Notes under the pieces: model-generated
The model's input: only the letters and a program-made list of their open reading frames with translations
The model's database searches: none
Told to the model about the DNA's origin: nothing
Program-made: the position numbers and the translations under genes
Assembly (NCBI GenBank): GCA_951802425.1
Contig: OX637803.1
Coordinates: 2,356,001 to 2,420,000 of the forward strand
DNA length: 64,000 nt
Source: Clavaria fumosa
Lineage: Eukaryota > Basidiomycota > Agaricomycetes > Agaricales > Clavariaceae
Reading direction: 5' to 3'
Part shown: positions 29,235 through 40,639 of the stretch, one piece after another
How positions within the stretch are numbered: the stretch's first letter is position 1
How the letters are laid out: the number at the start of each line of letters is the position of its first letter

Positions 29235-29539
29235 TATCAGACTAAGTCTCACGGTTCACACAACTTAATGTAAGGTCGATGATGACGATACTAACATAAG
29301 GGGAAAAGAGTACAAGTAAGAAAACATTGTAGTATATATAGCGAACGGTCCAGGAGTTGCCGGCGTTCCCACGCTCGGACCCCACGAGTCACGTGATGCG
29401 CCCAAGCCGGGGTCACGTGACTTTCGGCTTACATAATCTACTTGTTGTCCGGGTCACGTGACTTTCCCACGGTCCTCCCGCAACATTTTCTCAACTCTTT
29501 TCTCCTGCTTCTCTGACGCTTATGTAAGCTATCCTGACA
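29235..29539 (-). repeat. Gypsy copy 2, 5' LTR
   Basis: 305 bp. Differs from 23648-23952 at four places (plus-strand ACGT/ATGT, ATCGT/ATTGT, GAATGG/GAACGG, TCCGGG/TCCAGG), each a CpG transition. Confidence 0.95.
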
Positions 29540-29887
29540 CATCAGCTGTGCCTACGCTACCAGTTTCGGGTGCCATTGCCCCATCAACTGTACCTACACT
29601 GCCAATTTCGGGTGCTGTTGCCCTGTTGGATGCACCTACGCTGCCAGATTCGGTGCTGTTGCCCCGTTGGCCGCTCCGCTCGATGCTCCTGTGCCTCCAG
29701 CTCCTGGTGTGCCGGGGAGTGCTGAATCTATGCTGCTCCGACAGCTGAATCTATGCTGCCAGGTCCTGGCATGTCAGAGGGTGCCGTGGTGGACACTGTT
29801 GTTCCTGTGCCACCAGGTCCTGGTGTGCTGAGGGGAAATTTTCCTTGGCCACCCATGTACTGCTGGATCCTCACACCGTTCAGTCCA
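29540..29887. repeat. 42-bp minisatellite array B, right part, and KDZ flank
   Basis: The array resumes after the CATCA duplication with GCTGTGCCTACGCTACCAG, then decays into phrases such as CCAGGTCCTGGTGTGC. This also resembles the flank on the far side of the KDZ element (TCCTGGTGTGCCGGGAAG, 48.18 kb). The KDZ element therefore inserted into this repeat family. Confidence 0.7.
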
Positions 29888-32620
29888 AAAAGGACGCTAA
29901 TATCGTGCCACCCACAAAGTACACCAGTACGTATTTAGCGTTTCGGCCGGCCTCGGCCAAGATAACATAGATTGCACAATAAATATGGCTTGGGGCAACA
30001 GAATGTGTAAACGATAATATCACCTTGGCCCAGATGTCAAGTACCACACAATAATTGAATAGGCCAGTTAGTGAAGCCTGCTGACAAGAATATCACATGG
30101 GCCAATTGGCTCATTGTAATGATGACCAAGCTTTTCATATCATCTTGGCCAAGATACAATGGAGAAAATATGATTTGGGCCAACATGGATAATATGCTGC
30201 AATATTCAGACTGGCCAATACTCATTGACCTGGGACAGTAATTGATTTTGGCCAAGATATCTCCTCAATATCATCGGCCAAGATTCTTGTAATTCGTTTT
30301 GGCCAAGACAAGTCATGAATATCGTCTTGGCCAAGCATAGGCAACACAAATATAGTCCTGGCCAACATGCCAGACATGCCGTAATATTAAGACTGGCCAA
30401 TACCAATAACTGGATTCAGCCAATTTGTTTTGGCCAAGAGATGTCATTAATATACTCTTGGCCCAGCCTAGGCAACACAAATAGAGTACTGGCCAATACC
30501 AATAACTGGACTCAGGTAATTCATTTCGGCCAAGATGTGTCATTAATATCCTTTTGGCCCAGCCTAGGCAACACAAATATAGTCCTGGCCAACATGCCAG
30601 ACATGCTGTAATATTAAGACTGGCCAATATCAATAACTGGATTCAGCCAATTCATTTCGGCCAAGAGATGTTATTAATATCCTCTTGGCCCAGCCTAGGC
30701 AACACAAATAGAGTACTGGCCAATACCAATAACTGGACTCAGGTAATTCATTTCGGCCAAGATGTGTCATTAATATCCTTTTGGCCCAGCCTAGGCAACA
30801 CAAATATAGTCCTGGCCAACATGCCAGACATGCTGTAATATTAAGACTGGCCAATACCAATAACTGGATTCAGCCAATTTGTTTCGGCCAAGAGATGTCA
30901 TTAATATACTCTTGGCCCAGCCTAGGCGACACAAATAGAGTACTGGCCAATACCAATAACTGGACTCAGGTAATTCATTTCGGCCAAGATGTGTCATTAA
31001 TATCATCTTGCCCAGCCCAGGCAACACAAATATAGTCCTGGCCAACATGCCAGATATGCTGTAATATTAAGACTGGCCTACAGCAATAACTCGAATCAGG
31101 TCATTTGTTGCAGCCAAGAGGTGACATTAATATCATCTTGGCCCAGCCCAGGCCAAACAAATATAGTCCTGGCCAACATGCCAGACATGCTGTAATATTA
31201 AGACTGGCCAATACCAATAAATGGCTTCCTGTAATTCGTTTCGACCAAGAGAGGTTATTAATGTCGTCTTGGCCAAGCCCAGGCAGCATAAATATAGTCC
31301 TGGCCAACATGTTGGACATGCTGTAATATTAAGACTGGCCAATACCAATAACTGGACTCTGCCAATTTGTTTCGGCCAAGAGATGTCATTAATATCATCT
31401 TGGCCCAGCCTATGCAACACAAATATAGTCCTGGCCAACATGCCAAACATATTGTAATATTAAGACTGGCCAATGGCAATAACTGGAATCAGGTTATTCA
31501 TTTCGGCCAAGAGGTGTCATTAATATCATCTTGGCCCAGCCCAGGCAACACAAATATAGTCCTGGCCAACATGCCAGACATGCTGTAATATTAAGACTGG
31601 CCTTTGACAATAACTGGAATCAGGTAATTCGTTTCGGCCAAGAGGTGTATTTATTATCATCTTGGCCCAGCCCAGGCAACATAAATATAGTCCTGGCCAA
31701 CATGCCAGACATGCTGTAATATTAAGACTGGCCTATGACAATAAATGTATTCAGGTAAGTCGTTTCGGCCAAGATCTAATATTAATGTCATCTTGGCCAA
31801 GATCTGTTATTAATGTCATCTTGGCCAAGCCCAGGCAACATAAATATAGTCCTGGCCAACATGCCAGACATGCTGTAATATTAAGACTGGCCTACAGCAA
31901 TAACTGGAATCAGGTCATTCATTTCGGCCAAGAGGTGTATATTATCATCTTGGCCCAGCTCAGGCAACATAAATATAGTCCTGGCCAACATGCCAGACAT
32001 GCTGTAATATTAAGACTGGCCTTTGACAATAACTGGAATCAGGTAATTCGTTTCGGCCAAGAGGTGCGTTTATTATCATCTTGGCCCAGCCCAGGCAACA
32101 CAAATATAGTCCTGGCCAACATGGATAATGGAAATATATTCCTGGCCAACATACAAGACATTCTGTAATATTCAGACTGGCCAATAATACCCATGAATTT
32201 GTCTCAGCTGAATTTGTCTCAGCTGATATGTCTTTCTAACTTCATCTTTGCCAATGAAAATATAGTGCTGGCCAACATGTACATACGCTGTAATATTCAG
32301 ACTGGCCAATTTGCTTCAGCCAAGATCTTTTATTAATGTCATCCTGGCCAAGATTGGAGAGCAAAAATATAGTGCTGGCCAACATGCAAGCGATGCTGTA
32401 ATATTCAGACTGGCCAATACACTCCATCTTTAACCTCATATTGGTTTGGCCAAGATTCATGCTGTTCATGTTGGCCAAGGTGACCCAGCATGATCAAACT
32501 GTTCAAATCATCTTGGTGAAATCAAGAAACTGAAACTATGATTGGACATGGTATTAAGACTTCCCAATATTCATTGATCTTTCCAAGATAAGAGTTTTGG
32601 CCAAGATTTACACCTTGGGG
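29888..32620. repeat. KDZ left terminal repeat array
   Basis: After about 400 bp of unique inverted-repeat sequence come tandem units of roughly 110-130 bp. Each contains CTGGCCAACATGCCAGACAT, GCTGTAATATTAAGACTGGC, CAATAACTGGA and TTCGGCCAAGA. The short motif TTGGCC(A/C)A or TGGCCAA recurs dozens of times. It is the inverted counterpart of the right end. These motifs are candidate transposase-binding sites. Frames of 60-170 codons in it are by-products. Confidence 0.9.
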
Positions 32621-32766
32621 TTCATGTCAGCTAAGAATGTGCTTTACTGCCTCAGCCAATGATGCTAACCATTCATATTATCATTCTCATATTACTTAAG
32701 TCTAATCCACATAGTCACGTGCTGTGTGTTGATTTTCTTTCTTTCTTGCTTCCTCCATTCACCACA

Positions 32767-35700
32767 ATGGCCCGAAAATCATCAAAGAGTCATGCTAAAC
32801 GACCTCATGTGCTGCTTCAAGATGTGGAATGGGTTCCTTACCAAAATCGGCGGGGATATTGGCACCACCGAGAGAAGACTGTGAAATACTCAAAATCTCC
32901 ACTCCAGCACCCCACAAAGCGATTCCGTTTTGACTCCCTGCCTCCCTTAGATCACACAGACCCCCACCCAGGTTGTGATATTCCAAGCAGACCTTCGAGA
33001 CAGACAAAGGTATGGCATGTGCCGTTCATCTGGATTACATTGCTGAGGCACAACGGCAAAGTCACAAAATGATTTCCTCAGAGACTGGCTGCCATTCCGA
33101 GAACAATATCTCTTTGAGTTGCTTGCTGGAGAGGCTCCACCACCCAACTCTAGATGCTCCACATGTGCTGCGGAGCAACCATCTATCAGATGCTCTGACT
33201 GCTTTGGAGGCAACTTGTTCTGCAACAGCTGCATCCTCACAACTCATGAATCCTTACCATTTCATCAGATTCAAGTCTGGAATGGTAGATGCTTCCTGAA
33301 ATCTTCCCTATTTGAACTGGGTTTCACCCTCTATATGGGCCATGGTGGAGCCCCCTGTCCCAGCACATGTGACGGCATGGATATTTGGGAGGATGTAAAA
33401 CTTGGTGATGGTGACACAGAGAAGCACATTGATGGCAACATCTCAGAACTTGTGGAGGACAATTCCCGAACATCTAAACTTGTCATTGTGCACAGCTCAG
33501 GCATCTTCTATCACCGTGTCTGCTGGTGTGGGTGTGTGGGTGCTAGTCCCCCACATCTACAGCTCTTCAAGAGGAGTCTTTTTCCAGCCAGCCTTGCCAC
33601 ACCAAAAACTGCTTTCACATTTGATGTCCTTGACCACTTCTACATGGATTCCATGGAATGCAAGACAGCAGCAATGAGTTTTTGTCAGAAGTTGCAACGT
33701 TTTACAGACAATGCACTCCCTGGAAGAGTTCCTGTAAGTAACAGGGCACTTCACCTGTGAATGAATTGTTGAAAAAATATGACAGAATCAATACAGAGAA
33801 TTGCTCCGTGTTTCTCGGCAATGGAGGAATCTCTTAGCATTGAAGAGATTTGGCTTTGGGCATGATGGAAGACACCCCCAAAATGGGGACCTTGCACTAT
33901 TCTGTCCTGCTTGTCCTCAACCTGGGGTTAATTTGCCAGCAGGAGGGGACAGTAATCGGTGAGCATTGGAGGGTTTTTTTGCAAAAGCATTCGTATGGGC
34001 CGAAGCTTTTCACCATATTCTTCATCTGGGCCATGACATGTTTTCTCGGCTTGGCCCAGTGACACTTGGGAGAGAATGATTATCCTGGCCATACAACTGA
34101 TTATTTCGGCTTGGCCCAGTGCCACTTCAGCCAGAGCAATCACCCTGGCCAGGAGCAATTGATGGCTAAACTCGGCTTCATCCACTGTGGTTGGAGAATG
34201 GGCCAAGCATGTGTTTGAAATTCGTATAATTGACAATTATTCAACAGGCTTTTGCTCACTCGCTCCCTTGTGGTGGATGGAAACTTCCATGCTGATCACA
34301 TCCAAATGAAGAAGCCCAGCGATGACGTCTGGCTAACAGATGGGTTAGGCTATATGGTTGCCAAAGATCCATATCAACAACACCTCCATGCAGCAACAGA
34401 CATATCCGAGGCATGAAACCTAATTTCAGTTCTGACTTGCCAAATTAATTAGCATCTCTCAGAAATCAACATGTCATAATTATAGAGCGAACAACAAGCA
34501 ATCATCCACTCAAAAGGATCTCGAGTCCACTGGAATAGGGGCTTGTGCTTGTTCAAGGCATGGTTGCTTTGTTCCTCACAGTGTCGTGGATTTTCAAAAG
34601 GGAGAGAAGTACACAGTCTGTTGTACCATCTTCTATGGGTTCTAATGATGATGTTCATTAGGCATATGAACATGGACTACAGCATATGCCAGGCACTTCA
34701 ATACCGAACAGATGGTCTCCAACGTGCCTTGGTAATCTATGATATTGCCTGTCAATTCTTTCGAAATTTCTCCACATGTGTGGAGCACAACAGCTTATTG
34801 AGACTTGGAGAATGGCAGGAGTTTATTCCAGCCATTGGCAAGTGGCATCTTAGTGCTCATATCCCCAGCTGTTTTGCAAGGTACAGCTTGAATTTCGTTG
34901 AAGGGGCTGGTCAACAAGATGGCGAAATCCTGGAGACTTTATGGGCAGAATTTAACAAAATCTCAACAAGTGCAAGAGCAATGAGCAAGGCCCATCGTGC
35001 AGAGGTGTATGATGACCATATGCGAGATTCAAACTGGAAGAAACTTGTTGGTATGAGTATGTGCTAGTTGACCCACTTTCTGCATGAAAAGATTGAACTG
35101 ACATGGGTTCAGCCACTGCACTACAGAAAAAGCTCAGTGTGGCCCAATCACAACATAAAGAGACCAAAGAGGCCTATGAAAGTTTGATGACATCAATGTC
35201 ACCTGATCGGATCCAGGAATGGTTGGCTCAAGAAAATGAAGCCATGGCCAGAAGAGGAGATGCCCTCGACATCTACGATGTGCAGATACAAAAAGGTTAG
35301 GACTCTTCAAGTACCCCACATTATTTTTGTGCTCAAGTTTGTCATGCAGCTCCAACACAAGCAGAGATTCTGCTTTTACTGGAGGAAATGGACAAGGCTG
35401 ATGGCTTTTCACATTCCTCTCTGGCTTGGCTTAATGAAGGCCTATGCATTGAACAAGTCCAGTAGGTTTATGAATGTCCTGAATTCACAAAACTGAAATA
35501 TGTTATCAGGAGCACCCTTAGATCTGATGTCTACAAATTGTCCAAACACACATCATCAGATGAGCAGCTTGCAATTCAAGAACGGCGGCACAGACTTATG
35601 AAACAAATTGATGCCTTCCATGAGAAGGCCTCTCTATTGGGATTGGGAGAAGGGTCACTGTGCAGCAACCTGGTTCTTGTTTCAGTGGTTGAACATGAAA

Positions 35701-36580
35701 GCCAATCAGACCGAAGTGAGGTGGGTGATGACACCCATGACAGTGAAGATGAAGATGGGAAACAGATGGACACAACACCAGAGAATGCTGTTATTCGATT
35801 GCCATCATCACTCAAGCCTGGTACATTGGAGACTGGGGGCTTCCTAGCACTTGCAAAGCAGGAGCTTGAGCTTCGGAAAGGCCAGGCAAATGACATTCTT
35901 GAAAGACTTCGACTTCTTCTAGGGCACAAGGCCATACTATTCCGAACAGACGTATGTAATGCCCCTGCTCTAACATATAATATACTTATCATACCAATAG
36001 GTCAGACATGCATGTGGCACCAAGAATACATCAAGGGCATGGAAAAATGTTAGACGAATTGAAGCAAAGGTCAGGATCCAAGTTGAAGCTTATAGACGGT
36101 GCCGGTGTGCAATGGAACGGCTGGGAGCCAGTGAAGTGGTTCTAGAGATCTACAAGCCACTCCTTCGAGAGCATTTAAAGTTAAGCGGAGATATCACCCA
36201 ACCCAATCGTTTTGGACAACGCACAGATAAATTGGCTTGGTTTTGGAATGCTGGTCAATTCAGTGCAGATGGGAGACATGGGTGGATGGATGAGTGTGCG
36301 TTATAATACTTCTAAACAACCCCAAGCCTAAGCTGACAATTGAATAGTCCACAGAGTCAATTGGCTTCGTAGCAAGGCTCGATTCAAGAGATGGGAAGAA
36401 GAGGTGGAAGTCCTTAACTTTGAAATGGCAAGCACAACACAGTGGTTCAGACACCAGAAGTTACTTTGGGTTAGAAGGGCAGAGGCCAGTGAAGGAAAGA
36501 GTCAGCCAGGTCATGCATGCTATGCATGGAAGCAAGTGGAGATGTGGAACTGCTTGCAGGAAAGAAGCATAGGCAAATGA
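32767..36580 (+). CDS. KDZ transposase, 1016 aa, 11 exons, intact
   Basis: Exons: 32767-33009, 33062-33733, 33786-33958, 34248-34410, 34463-34608, 34662-35050, 35113-35295, 35350-35461, 35510-35951, 36001-36295, 36348-36580 (3051 nt). Most introns are 48-62 nt and GT-AG; intron 4 (34411-34462) has a GC donor, and intron 3 (33959-34247) is 289 nt and carries GGCCAAG motifs like those of the element ends. Residues about 112-148 form the CxC2-type cysteine cluster of KDZ proteins (CSTC, CSDC, CNSC, then two His). The DDE core follows, with probable catalytic residues in LVVDGNFHADH (D about 373), LVIYDIACQ (D about 493) and NFVEGAGQ (E about 546), and a helical C-terminus (HRVNWLRSKARFKRWEEEVE). 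It cuts and pastes the element. Start chosen at MARKSSKSHAKRP. Confidence 0.92.
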
Positions 36581-36599
36581 TTTGCCATTCATGTCAGCT

Positions 36600-37761
36600 T
36601 TATACATCTAAGTACATGCTATGAATTGGCCACTGTGGTCTTGGCAACTGCAAACGGTTATGCACTGCATCTTTCATGAAATGAGCCACACATATCCTCT
36701 CTCCCCCTTCCCATGTCGTCACCTCATGAAGGAACACCTTACCCGCCAGAATCACAAATGCTCCAGGCTTATAAAGCAACGAAAGTCCAAGTTCTTGTAA
36801 CTTGAAAGTGGCAGAATTGTGAGTCCCGACACTCACTAAGAGGTCGTAATGTGAAGGGCACCCCCCCTTGTCTCGATGTGGGCCTGTCTTTCGGTTAACG
36901 ATGACCTGCATCGCAGAAAAAATGGATGGCCACTGTTCGACGTTTTTGCATGGCTTGCTCATTTCCATTCCAGATTGCAGCTTCACAATGGCTGAGCACC
37001 CCAAGTCATATAGATGTGGGGCAGTCAAGCTCATTGTTGCATTGCACAGGACCTCGGCATGTGCAATGGACTGCAGAAATGGAGTGGTGTACTCCTGCTG
37101 CATACTGACTGAAGCATGCAGCTTATCAATAATTCTCTAAGCAATGTCAGATATTTGCTAACAACAGAGTGAATGAGCACTTGCCTCCTGGGCTTGCATA
37201 AACCACCCTGGCGAGAAGCTAAGAACTCCAGCTCCAAACTCACCCCCACCATCTGGAGTGATGAAACCTGCAGAACGCCCTGCATTGCTGGGTACGTCTG
37301 TCTCTAGTGCTGCTCCAATTATGTTGACTGCTCCATTGTAATCCTTCTGGAATGGTGTGGGTAAGGGAGGACAGGTTTGGGGCCATGACTCACCACTCGG
37401 CTTGGAGAAAGTATTCCAGGCAAATACCATAAACCTATTCGTCCATGCTTATCGAGGAGGACACATGGGTCTTCTTGACCTCCAAGGTCTTGAGGTTGCT
37501 CGAAGAACTTGCTGAGCCTAACCAGCTCATTCTCTGTACGGCTAGACATGCCATACTTTGCCACCATGTTGATTTGCTTCACGCTGTCAGCGAAGCGTTC
37601 TATGTCCCAACTGGTTTGGACTACAAAAGTTTGAGAATTAGTTGTAGCAAATAAGGAACTAACTCACTTGGGTTCAGGATGGCATAGGCCACAGTCAGTG
37701 TGATTCTTCTCAGCTCATCAGCCCTAACATGTTGGCCAGGAAGATAGGGTTCGGCGTCCAT
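36600..37761 (-). CDS. TET/JBP-family 2OG-Fe(II) dioxygenase, 339 aa
   Basis: Exons on the minus strand: 37761-37668, 37620-37394, 37346-37185, 37136-36600 (1020 nt, in frame). Start is MDAEPYLPGQHV. The C-terminal half has the TET/JBP double-stranded beta-helix signature: iron ligands H248 and D250 in KTGPHRDKGG, distal H298 in VFLHEV, and the 2-oxoglutarate-binding Arg (about 308) in GGERICVAHF. The family oxidises thymine or 5-methylcytosine in DNA. Basidiomycete members are known to travel with KDZ transposons; here it is inside one. It is convergent with the transposase, with 19 bp between stop codons. Intron 3 (37184-37137) uses a GC donor (GCAAGT). All visible catalytic residues are present, so activity is plausible. 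The substrate is inferred, not shown. Confidence 0.88.
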
Positions 37762-38487
37762 GTTGTTTTTTAAAGCGTGGAGGGTACCCCAAATCTTTAA
37801 CCTGACATTAAAGAGTCAGGCAACCTGTATAAACCAAGTCAGATGTCTGACCTTGTCTTGAGGTCCTTTTGCTGTGCATGAGGACGATGGGTGTGCAACG
37901 TCTCCCTGAACATACTCCATATTGTATCTTTCAAGGTGAGGGGCCTGGCTTGCTATTAACTATATGCACAAGATATCACACATAGCCATACCCAATCAAG
38001 GAATTGGGTTGCTGTGTTGTTTCGACCATAATTTCAACACAATCTGATGAAAATTCAATTATGTCAAATAAAGACCAACAATGATAGGCCAAGATGTACC
38101 TTTCAATCCAGGTATGTATTGGCTGAGACAAACTAAATAGAGTGGGCCAATAATGTCAAAGAATTTGGACCAAGATATACTCTTTGATCAAGGTATGGGG
38201 TGACTCAAAAAGTCACATGACTTTGTTGAATCAACGAAGTCTTGTGACTTTTTTGAATCACAACACGTATCTAAGACAAAAACACAGTTGTATGTGGTGT
38301 ACATAGGTGTTGCACAGTTGTGAGTTAAGGAGGGAGGGGAGGTGAATATTGTATGTATTGTGGTTGTGATCCCTTTGATAAACACTCAAGTTAACACTCA
38401 ATCTACTGGCCGAGACGAAAAAATTGATTGTTTCCCTGGGCTTTGCCAGACATATACTGTTACAGAGAAAGGCTACATACATGGGGT
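37762..38487. promoter_or_regulatory. Intergenic region upstream of the TET/JBP gene
   Basis: 726 bp between the TET/JBP start and the stop of the next minus-strand gene. It holds scattered GGCCAAGA and GGGCCAATA motifs like the element ends. It also has a 58-bp imperfect palindrome at 38202-38259 (arms GTCACATGACTT and AAGTCTTGTGAC) about 440 bp upstream of the TET/JBP ATG. No ORF of note. Confidence 0.5.
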
Positions 38488-40044
38488 CTAATCATGTTGA
38501 GTTAGTAGCCAACGACCGCCAAGAATTTCGGGACCGAGCCATACCCTGGCCTCGGGGGCATTGAAAACCAGTGTGTTGGAACATTTCGGGTTTCCACATG
38601 CGAACAATCGAGAAAGTTCAGGGCCACTGGCTGAGACCCATGCTCTGATACACCCACACCGGCTGCACTGCACAGGGAGCTGGTGTCCCCATGGTCGCAG
38701 ATCAGGATGAACCCATGTGTAGCAATTTCCTCGGACTTGCCCATTTACTGTACGGATATGAATGATGTCGGTGTGTCGGCAAATCGCAGAGGTAGTCGGA
38801 AGCAGACGTCGGAAACAGTCCTCGAGTGCGAATTTTTCGACCAAGACTTGCTGAGCATATCCGATGATAAACCCCACTGTGAGGCAAGGCTGTAACTCAG
38901 CTGCAGTAAATGCAACGACATTAAGGACTGAAAGTCTGCAGAAACATGTGAATACATGTCCAATTTCATGCTGCAATAACTTACTGCTTGGTGATCTCAG
39001 CCAGCTCGGCATAGCTTGAGGCGTTCCTGACCAAAGCACCACAAGACATCATCCACAGTGTGGTATCGCGTTCTTTAAGAAACGATGTGTATTGAGATGG
39101 AAGGAGCAAGTTGAGGACCTGTTACACTTAACTTCAGCCAACCACGTTGCACATGCAATGAACCACTCACATGTTTAACAGAACCGCACAACGTCGGTGC
39201 CAGGAATAAGTCGCCTGTGTCTTCGTGTGAGTGGTTTGTTACGAAGATGAGGACACGGGGATGGGTATGCCTACAATGATTAGTACAACCACATTTGCAG
39301 CATAAATTGACTTACTTGATATGATTGGATAGACTTTGCATCTTGGCAACATGAGCCTTGATGCCAGCATCGTCACCCAAATCGAATACAATCTCTTCGT
39401 AGAACAACAGCGACGACTCCAAATATGCTTGCATATACTCCACCAGGATCACAGCAGGTGATCCTGCGCTGTCCAAACCACGAAGAATAAAATGAAGGAC
39501 AGTTAGACCTTCGTTGCTGACATGGGAGGCAGCGGTCATTTGGAAGTTGCCGACAACAGTGAGATGCGAAGGAAATGCTGGTTTTAACGAATTTGGATTG
39601 AGCTTTTCGTCGACAAGCTCAAGACCTTTGTGAATGTAGAAACCCTGTCTGATTTTAGAACAGCTGGGCAGAGAAAATGAATGTAAAGGACGCACGTAAT
39701 AGGGCTGTAGCGTGGGCCCTTTGAACGCCTGCGAGTGGCAGTAAAGGCAAAGGAACTTAAGTTGTTCATAGCTTTCAATTGTCGGCGGAATTGCGATGCA
39801 CTTGTTGCAGAGTGCTCGTGAGCAGCAGTCACAAATGACGAGATGACCGCCATTCAGACACATGTAACAATACTACGGTTGGTTAGCACAGTTGCTTGGC
39901 AGGTAAGCAGTGAATACGTACCTGCTCACCCCCACTTTCATGACTGTGCAAAATCTGGGGAGGCGGGAGTGATCCAACGCCAGGGTTTACCCGTAGAGCG
40001 CGTCCACCTGTACTCTTCTTTGGTGTCTGTTTAGTTCGGGCCAT
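38488..40044 (-). CDS. H3-tail-mimic / ADD-PHD finger / clan-CD-like protein, 453 aa
   Basis: Exons on the minus strand: 40044-39922, 39872-39316, 39270-39171, 39118-38985, 38935-38488 (1362 nt, in frame; introns 45-52 nt). The N-terminus MARTKQTPKKSTGGRALR matches the first residues of histone H3 (ARTKQTARKSTGGKAPR) at 13 of 17 positions, keeping K4, K9, S10 and T11. Residues 43-66 (CYMCLNGGHLVICDCC, then CNKC) plus a later CLYC fit an ADD/PHD-type zinc finger, a fold that reads unmodified H3 tails. Next is a region with two hydrophobic strands followed by His (VLIFVTNHSHEDTGDL, H240) and Cys (LWMMSCGALV, C286), as in clan-CD caspase/CHAT-like folds (inference). The C-terminus has a CSRCGC...CGNPKC zinc ribbon. 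Function unproven; a chromatin-directed role is the best guess. Confidence 0.85.
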
Positions 40045-40639
40045 TGTGAGGGTCAGAGAGGTGTTATCGATAGATCAATCAATGAGTGGCCATGCCTTTC
40101 CCACATGTTCAGGGATGATTGTATTTTTAGAACCACAAATAAATCACATCGGTTGAAGTTCAGCTATTCAATAAGAACGTCCTGGCCGACAATGGCCAAA
40201 GTGGTATCAGCGTCAAAAAGAGCAGGGCCCATAGTTGATGTTTACTAATAAATCGTATGGGCTGAAGGTAAGGCAATTGATAAAAACGACCTGGCCGATA
40301 TTTACCTCAACAAAGAAAGTGGTCTGGCCGAAGTGGCATCAGAGTCGAAAAGAGCACGTTGGCCCATGACTAAGGTTAGGGTTAGGTCTGACAAACTATC
40401 AATATTTCACCTAACTAAGTAAATGGTTACTTGAAAATAATAATAAAAACGACGAAGTCCAAGCAAAAAAGTAGAGTAGCAAAAAAATTAAGTAGATTCG
40501 AGAAAATATGTAGGGCACAAAGTTGGAGGCTGAGTGGCCAAGTCAACCTCCAACACGCCCGAGTGCCTGATGAAAATGCTCCAGAGCGAAGGGGAAGTGC
40601 CAGCAGGCAAATCCCACTCCACTAGAGCACAGTAAATAC

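Larger units (their letters stand above)
23648..29539 (-). mobile_element. Ty3/Gypsy chromovirus, copy 2
   Basis: 5.9-kb minus-strand element with 305-bp LTRs (23648-23952, 29235-29539) and 5-bp target duplication CATCA (23643-23647, 29540-29544). It lies inside a 42-bp minisatellite array. Both ORFs are open. LTR ends are TGTCAG...CTGATA. I count four differences between the LTRs, all at CpG dinucleotides. Its LTR U3 differs strongly from copy 1, although the promoter, PBS and proteins are similar, so the two are sister subfamilies. Confidence 0.96.

Noticed and set aside
29881..29888. 8-bp target-site duplication for the KDZ element
   Set aside because: Bases outside the inverted ends (CACCGTT... 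and ...AATGGGCT) do not repeat directly; the weak outer similarity is inverted, so no TSD is claimed.
30315..32168. Many 60-170-codon frames in the KDZ left repeat array
   Set aside because: They repeat with the array unit, occur on both strands and end wherever the unit changes; no introns, starts or domains.
33119..33760. Independent small zinc-finger gene
   Set aside because: It is exon 2 of the KDZ transposase; frame and splice sites join it to exons 1 and 3.
40370..40400. Telomere or subtelomere signal (TTAGGG doublet)
   Set aside because: Only two units (GGTTAGGGTTAGG); also single units in the palindrome at 1137. Too few for a telomeric array, and the window is embedded in transposons.
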